The translations under genes were made by a program, and so were the position numbers. Of a stretch of DNA of 37,569 bases, positions 34,105 through 37,569 are shown in pieces (position 1 is the stretch's first letter; each line of letters begins with the position of its first letter). The notes under the pieces are model-generated. The model was not told the origin of the DNA. It did not search any database and saw nothing but the letters and a program-made list of their open reading frames with translations. The stretch lies in assembly GCA_016709725.1 (NCBI GenBank), contig JADJMG010000021.1, positions 1 to 37,569 on the forward strand. The letters run 5' to 3'. Origin of the DNA: Bacteroidota bacterium (GTDB lineage: Bacteria > Bacteroidota > Bacteroidia > AKYH767-A > OLB10).

Positions 34105-36303
34105 CTAAAGATTCTTCACAAGATGATTCGTCATCATTGTATAAAGATGCAATCTAGTTGTTCCACCGCGAATACTGTGATTTTTGTTGGGGTAAATGAA
34201 TAAATCAAATTGTTTATTCGCTTTCACAAGAGCCGTCACAAAATCCATGCTGTTTTGCATATGCACATTATCATCCGTTGATCCATGTACCAACAATAAT
34301 TTTCCTTTTAAATCTTTTGCATAGTTGATGGGTGAATTATCATCGTACCCTTTAGCATTTTCTTGCGGTGTTTGCAAGTATCGCTCTGTGTAAATACTAT
34401 CATAAAATCTCCAATTGGTAGGAGGAGCTACAGCTATTCCTGCTTTGAATATTCCATTTCCTTTGGTCATGAGTAAGGATGTCATGTATCCTCCAAAACT
34501 CCATCCCCATACACCCAAACGATCTCCGTCTACATACGACTTCCTTTTCATGAATTGAGCCGCACTTATCTGATCTTGCACTTCTAGATTACCCATGTCT
34601 TTGTAAATGCAATTAGCAAATTCTAATCCTCTGCCTGGTGTTCCTCTATTGTCAAAACTAACTACAATGTATCCTTTTTGGGCAAGCAGTTGATGCCACA
34701 TGTAGTTGGGGCCATCCCAATCGTTGGTTACTGTTTGTACACCCGGTCCACCATACACATGCATCAGCAATGGATACTTTTTGTTTGCATCAAAATTAGG
34801 AGGTGTAATCATCCAACCATACAAACGAGTTCCATCTTGCGTTGTGAAACTTAGTGTGTCAATTTTACCGAGACGAAAAGTTGCGAGTGTTTGTCTCAAA
34901 TTTTTATTGTCTTCTAAAGTTCTCAATAACTTCCCATCGTTTTGATTCAATGTGCAGGTAAAAGGTGTGTCGAAACTAGAGTAAGTGTCGGCGAAATATT
35001 TTAAGCCGGAGCTAAATTCTGCTTTGTGAATACCAGCAACGGATGTCAAGGCTTTTTTCTTTCCACTGAGGGTGATGGAATAAATATGTCGTTCTAGTGG
35101 ACTTCTTTCCGCGCTTTGATAATAGAACGTGCTCGACTTCTCATCGAATCCGAAATATTGAGTGACATCAAAATTACCGGACGTCACTTGTTTTAGCATT
35201 TTCCCATCAATGCCATATAAATAAATATGATTATACCCGCTTCGCGTAGAGGTCCAGATAAATCGCTTTCCATCTTTTAAGAAAGTTAAATCATCCGTGA
35301 TTTCAATAAACGATTTATTTTGTTCATTCAACACTATACTGCTCTTACCAGTAGAAACTGAATAAAGAACTAACTCCACTTGATTTTGATGTCGAGTGGT
35401 TCTTTGGAAACTTAACACATCCCCATTTTGGGTCCATTTCATTCTTGGAATGTATTCCCAATCGGCATCCGTTTTAAAAATTTCAGTCGCTTTATTACTT
35501 GTCAAATTATAATTGTATAAGGCGACAATGGAATTTTTTTCACCCGCTTTTGGATATTTATAAAGTTCTTCCTTCGGATAAAGTTCGCCGTACGTAGTCA
35601 GATTAAATTCTTTTACATCACTCTCGTTAAATTGATAGTAAGCAATATTATTTCCATCTGCTGACCATCCAAAGGCCACATCCATTGAAAATTCTTCTTC
35701 GTAAACCCAATCGGTTGCACCATTAATTATTTTGTTTTTTATGCCATCGGTTGTAATTGCTTTTTCAACTTTCGAATTCGTATCCCATACGTAAAGATTA
35801 TTATCACGAACATAAGCTAACTTACTTCCGTCAGGTGAAAAAGTACCATACATTGATTTTCCATGGTTGGTTACTTTAAAGAGTTTGTTATTGTCTCTAT
35901 CAAAAAGATAATAATCTTCTTTTGTAGAATGTCGATAGATGGATTCTGAATTAACACTTAACAATATTTTTCTTTCGTCATCACTGAATAAATACGATCC
36001 AAATTCTAATGCTTCCTTGAAAGCGAAAAGTTGAGCGGGACGCAAAATCGTATCTACTGCTTTTCCAGTGCTAAAACTATATTGGATAATGTATTTTTCT
36101 TTTCCTATCGTTTCGGTGCTCGTATAAAAATCATCATTTCTCATTGAATTAAATCCACCGATCGTTCTTGCAAAAAGTTTGGAGCTTCCATAAATATCCT
36201 CAACTTGAAGCATTTCATCTTGAGCATTTATGGATAAGAAGGGAAGATGGGCGAGTAAAAGTATTGAAACAATGGTTTTTATGTGACTTTGCATAGAATT
36301 CAT
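34105..36303 (-). CDS. S9-family dipeptidyl peptidase IV-like serine peptidase
   Basis: Removes N-terminal dipeptides, usually after Pro or Ala, in the periplasm or at the surface. 732 residues with a signal peptide ending near INAQ. An eight-bladed propeller (about 40-470) includes YLFDRDNNKLFKVTNHGKSM and DWVYEEEFSMDVAFGWSADG; the WVYEEEF Glu pair is the DPP-IV feature that holds the substrate amino group. The alpha/beta-hydrolase domain has the full triad: Ser602 in GWSFGGYM, Asp678 in STDDNVHMQN, His709 in NKNHSIRGG. ATG 36303 is preferred, though 36294 is possible. It diverges from the DUF4412-like gene across 72 bases that hold promoters for both. Confidence 0.95.
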   Translation of the reverse strand: MNSMQSHIKTIVSILLLAHLPFLSINAQDEMLQVEDIYGSSKLFARTIGGFNSMRNDDFYTSTETIGKEKYIIQYSFSTGKAVDTILRPAQLFAFKEALEFGSYLFSDDERKILLSVNSESIYRHSTKEDYYLFDRDNNKLFKVTNHGKSMYGTFSPDGSKLAYVRDNNLYVWDTNSKVEKAITTDGIKNKIINGATDWVYEEEFSMDVAFGWSADGNNIAYYQFNESDVKEFNLTTYGELYPKEELYKYPKAGEKNSIVALYNYNLTSNKATEIFKTDADWEYIPRMKWTQNGDVLSFQRTTRHQNQVELVLYSVSTGKSSIVLNEQNKSFIEITDDLTFLKDGKRFIWTSTRSGYNHIYLYGIDGKMLKQVTSGNFDVTQYFGFDEKSSTFYYQSAERSPLERHIYSITLSGKKKALTSVAGIHKAEFSSGLKYFADTYSSFDTPFTCTLNQNDGKLLRTLEDNKNLRQTLATFRLGKIDTLSFTTQDGTRLYGWMITPPNFDANKKYPLLMHVYGGPGVQTVTNDWDGPNYMWHQLLAQKGYIVVSFDNRGTPGRGLEFANCIYKDMGNLEVQDQISAAQFMKRKSYVDGDRLGVWGWSFGGYMTSLLMTKGNGIFKAGIAVAPPTNWRFYDSIYTERYLQTPQENAKGYDDNSPINYAKDLKGKLLLVHGSTDDNVHMQNSMDFVTALVKANKQFDLFIYPNKNHSIRGGTTRLHLYTMMTNHLVKNL

Positions 36304-36313
36304 ATTTGTTCCT

Positions 36314-36342
36314 CAAACTTACGAAAAATATAAATTATTCAA
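36314..36342 (-). promoter_or_regulatory. Promoter of the DPP-IV-like gene
   Basis: On the minus strand TTG (36342-36340), an 18-base spacer and TAAGTTTG (36321-36314) match the -33/-7 consensus; the ATG is 10 bases further on. It is back to back with the promoter of the plus-strand gene. Confidence 0.6.
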
Positions 36343-36343
36343 T

Positions 36344-36371
36344 TTGATTAGGGAGCTAAATCATATCTTTG
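36344..36371 (+). promoter_or_regulatory. Promoter of the DUF4412-like gene
   Basis: TTG at 36344-36346, a 17-base spacer and TATCTTTG at 36364-36371. The ATG at 36376 is only four bases past the -7 element, so the mRNA would be leaderless or nearly so. Confidence 0.6.
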
Positions 36372-36375
36372 TTTT

Positions 36376-37048
36376 ATGAAAAACATACTATTCAATTGCC
36401 GCTTCTGCTTAGTCTTCGCGATGACTTTGTTTTTATCATTGAATGCTTTCTCTCAAGGACCCAGTGGATATATAAAGTACAATATGTCCTATGCTGAATC
36501 AAATATGACAAAGGAAGAATTATCCATGATGCCAGAAGAGACTGAGATGTGGTTCAAGGAAGATCTTGTAAAGCTAAGAATGCCAATGGGAATGGGGATG
36601 CAAAGCGATGTGTTGATATTGAAGGATAAAGTGGTTTTATTGATGGATTTGATGGGTAATAAATTGGCCATGGAGACCACGAAAACGGAGGTGGAAAATG
36701 AAAATACAGCCTCTAAAAAAGCAGTTGTAAAGTTGATTGCTGGTGAGACAAAGAATATAGCGGGCTATGAATGCAAAAAAGCAATCCTTAGTACTCCAGG
36801 CGAAAAGGATATGATTGTATGGTATTCGGATAAGATTAAATCAAATTGATCCTGGTATTTTCAAATGTCTGAAATTAAAGGCTTCCCTCTTGAATTTTCT
36901 AATGAAAACAGGAGAGATAAGTGTGAGAATGACTGCAAAAGAAGTAAGAATGGAGAGTGTAGATGATGCCGTGTTTACCGTTTCTTCAGACTATAAAGTG
37001 ATGACACAAGAAGATATGATGAAGATGATGGGTGGACAAGTTAAATAA
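36376..37048 (+). CDS. Secreted DUF4412-like protein, reading frame broken
   Basis: A signal peptide (MKNILFNCRFCLVFAMTLFL, cleavage near AFSQ) precedes a beta-rich periplasmic domain: GYIKYNMSYAES, TEMWFKEDLVKLRMPMGMGM, LLMDLMGNKLAME, TKNIAGYECKKAIL, MIVWYSDKIKS. This follows the plan of DUF4412/GLPGLI-type proteins, as does EIKGFPLEF and ISVRMTAKEVRMESVDDAVF later. The frame meets TGA at 36847-36849, continues in the same phase as SWYFQMSEIKGFPLEFSNEN, then must shift near 36905 to finish KVMTQEDMMKMMGGQVK. So one stop and one shift, or a compensating pair of indels, separate the halves. The segment is Met-rich. About 224 residues if repaired. Confidence 0.7.
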
Positions 37049-37050
37049 AT

Positions 37051-37081
37051 TTGCAAATTATTTGAAATTCTAGTATTTTTG
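37051..37081 (+). promoter_or_regulatory. Promoter of the SdpI-family gene
   Basis: TTG at 37051-37053, a 20-base spacer and TATTTTTG at 37074-37081 match the Bacteroidota -33/-7 consensus; the ATG at 37111 follows 29 bases later. Confidence 0.6.
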
Positions 37082-37110
37082 CCCCGAATAACCCCCTGTT
37101 TTCGGTTTTT

Positions 37111-37479
37111 ATGAATGAATATTTAATTTTAAGTGTAATTATGACCTTGTGCTTCTTTTCACTCGGTTTGAAGTTGAACAAAAGTGCCAGCTCGATGGAG
37201 GGTGTCTTAGGTTATAAGACCAAAGCTTCAAAGCGCAACGAAGACACTTGGTTCGAAAGTAATATTTATGCAGGAAAGTGTTTGATGGTATTAGCAAGTT
37301 TAATTTTGCTGTTGCTTGTGATCACCGAGATTTATTTTTCTACAACCTCATCAGCGCATAAGATGTTGTATATTTTGAGTGGATTTGTTTTGACTTCCTT
37401 GACGATAATCTATGTCCTTACCGAACGTCATTTAAAGAAGGTGTTTTTTAGAGATGGAAAGCGTCGGCCTAAGTTTTAA
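37111..37479 (+). CDS. SdpI-family membrane protein
   Basis: 122 residues with three hydrophobic segments (about 3-20, 53-74, 82-102). The block GVLGYKTKASKRNEDTWFES followed by NIYAGK is the SdpI/YhfL-type signature (GYRTxxSxxNxxTWxxxNxxxGK). In Bacillus SdpI gives immunity to the SdpC toxin, but most members, including short ones like this, have no known toxin partner and none is seen here. A basic tail (FFRDGKRRPKF) probably faces the cytoplasm. Its own promoter lies at 37051-37081. The remaining 90 bases of the window show no gene that can be supported. Confidence 0.85.
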   Translation: MNEYLILSVIMTLCFFSLGLKLNKSASSMEGVLGYKTKASKRNEDTWFESNIYAGKCLMVLASLILLLLVITEIYFSTTSSAHKMLYILSGFVLTSLTIIYVLTERHLKKVFFRDGKRRPKF

Positions 37480-37569
37480 TTGAATCACTTACTCTAATTT
37501 ATTGCTGTTCAAATTTAGATTCGTTATTTTCGCCATGCTTGTTTAATAAAATATAGGTATGCGAAATAA

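Noticed and set aside
1..37569. tRNA, rRNA or riboswitch genes
   Set aside because: The gaps were read for cloverleaf arms and T-loop sequence of the GGTTCGAATCC type and for known leader motifs; none was found.

Overview
The window is a chromosomal segment of a Bacteroidota bacterium, probably a Chitinophagales/Sphingobacteriales-type member; the exact lineage cannot be set from this sequence alone. The evidence is type IX secretion C-terminal sorting domains (both the short type and the CHU_C/type B form), many small outer-membrane beta-barrels with Bacteroidota-style signal peptides, promoter elements of the TAnnTTTG class close to start codons, the thrS-infC-rpmI-rplT block, and a folK/deoxynucleoside-kinase pair.

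Layout. 1-1045: an AT-rich left end with the ruined C-terminal part of a PLD/NgoFVII-type restriction nuclease and an unknown convergent ORF, joined through a long T tract to a polytopic membrane protein (to 2267). 2466-5853: the translation operon thrS, infC, rpmI, rplT (minus strand), with infC apparently starting at ATA and a terminator after rplT. 5963-6700: five head-to-tail copies of a ~160 bp unit carrying two hairpins. 6809-8230: a GH13 alpha-amylase family gene with two frameshifts. 8309-8905: palindromic elements and a ~128 bp tandem array. 8932-12826: a beta-barrel protein, an alkyltransferase-like DNA repair protein, a type IX secreted M23 endopeptidase and a patatin. 12896-17867: an acyl-CoA carboxylase beta subunit, a hexapeptide-repeat protein, a secreted unknown and a phosphohexomutase. 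17921-18060: a perfect heptanucleotide repeat, then envelope genes and two type IX secreted proteins (to 22930).

23118-26438 is the most distinctive functional block. A small Cys/His-rich membrane protein, an MbnP-like lipoprotein, an MbnH/MauG-like di-heme lipoprotein and an outer-membrane protein with an N-terminal CDVCG motif lie in a row on the plus strand. By homology this is a copper acquisition or handling locus in which the di-heme enzyme would oxidise a tryptophan of the MbnP partner. 26567-37479 holds a large membrane-anchored propeller-like protein, an OmpA protein, dNK and folK, a lipocalin-like protein, a TRIC-type channel, a DPP-IV peptidase diverging from a DUF4412-like gene, and an SdpI-family protein.

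Many otherwise good genes are broken by shifts that one added base would repair, mostly in or beside short homopolymers. This looks more like consensus error than gene decay, so these genes are reported whole and marked as frameshifted. No tRNA, rRNA, CRISPR array or transposase was recognised.
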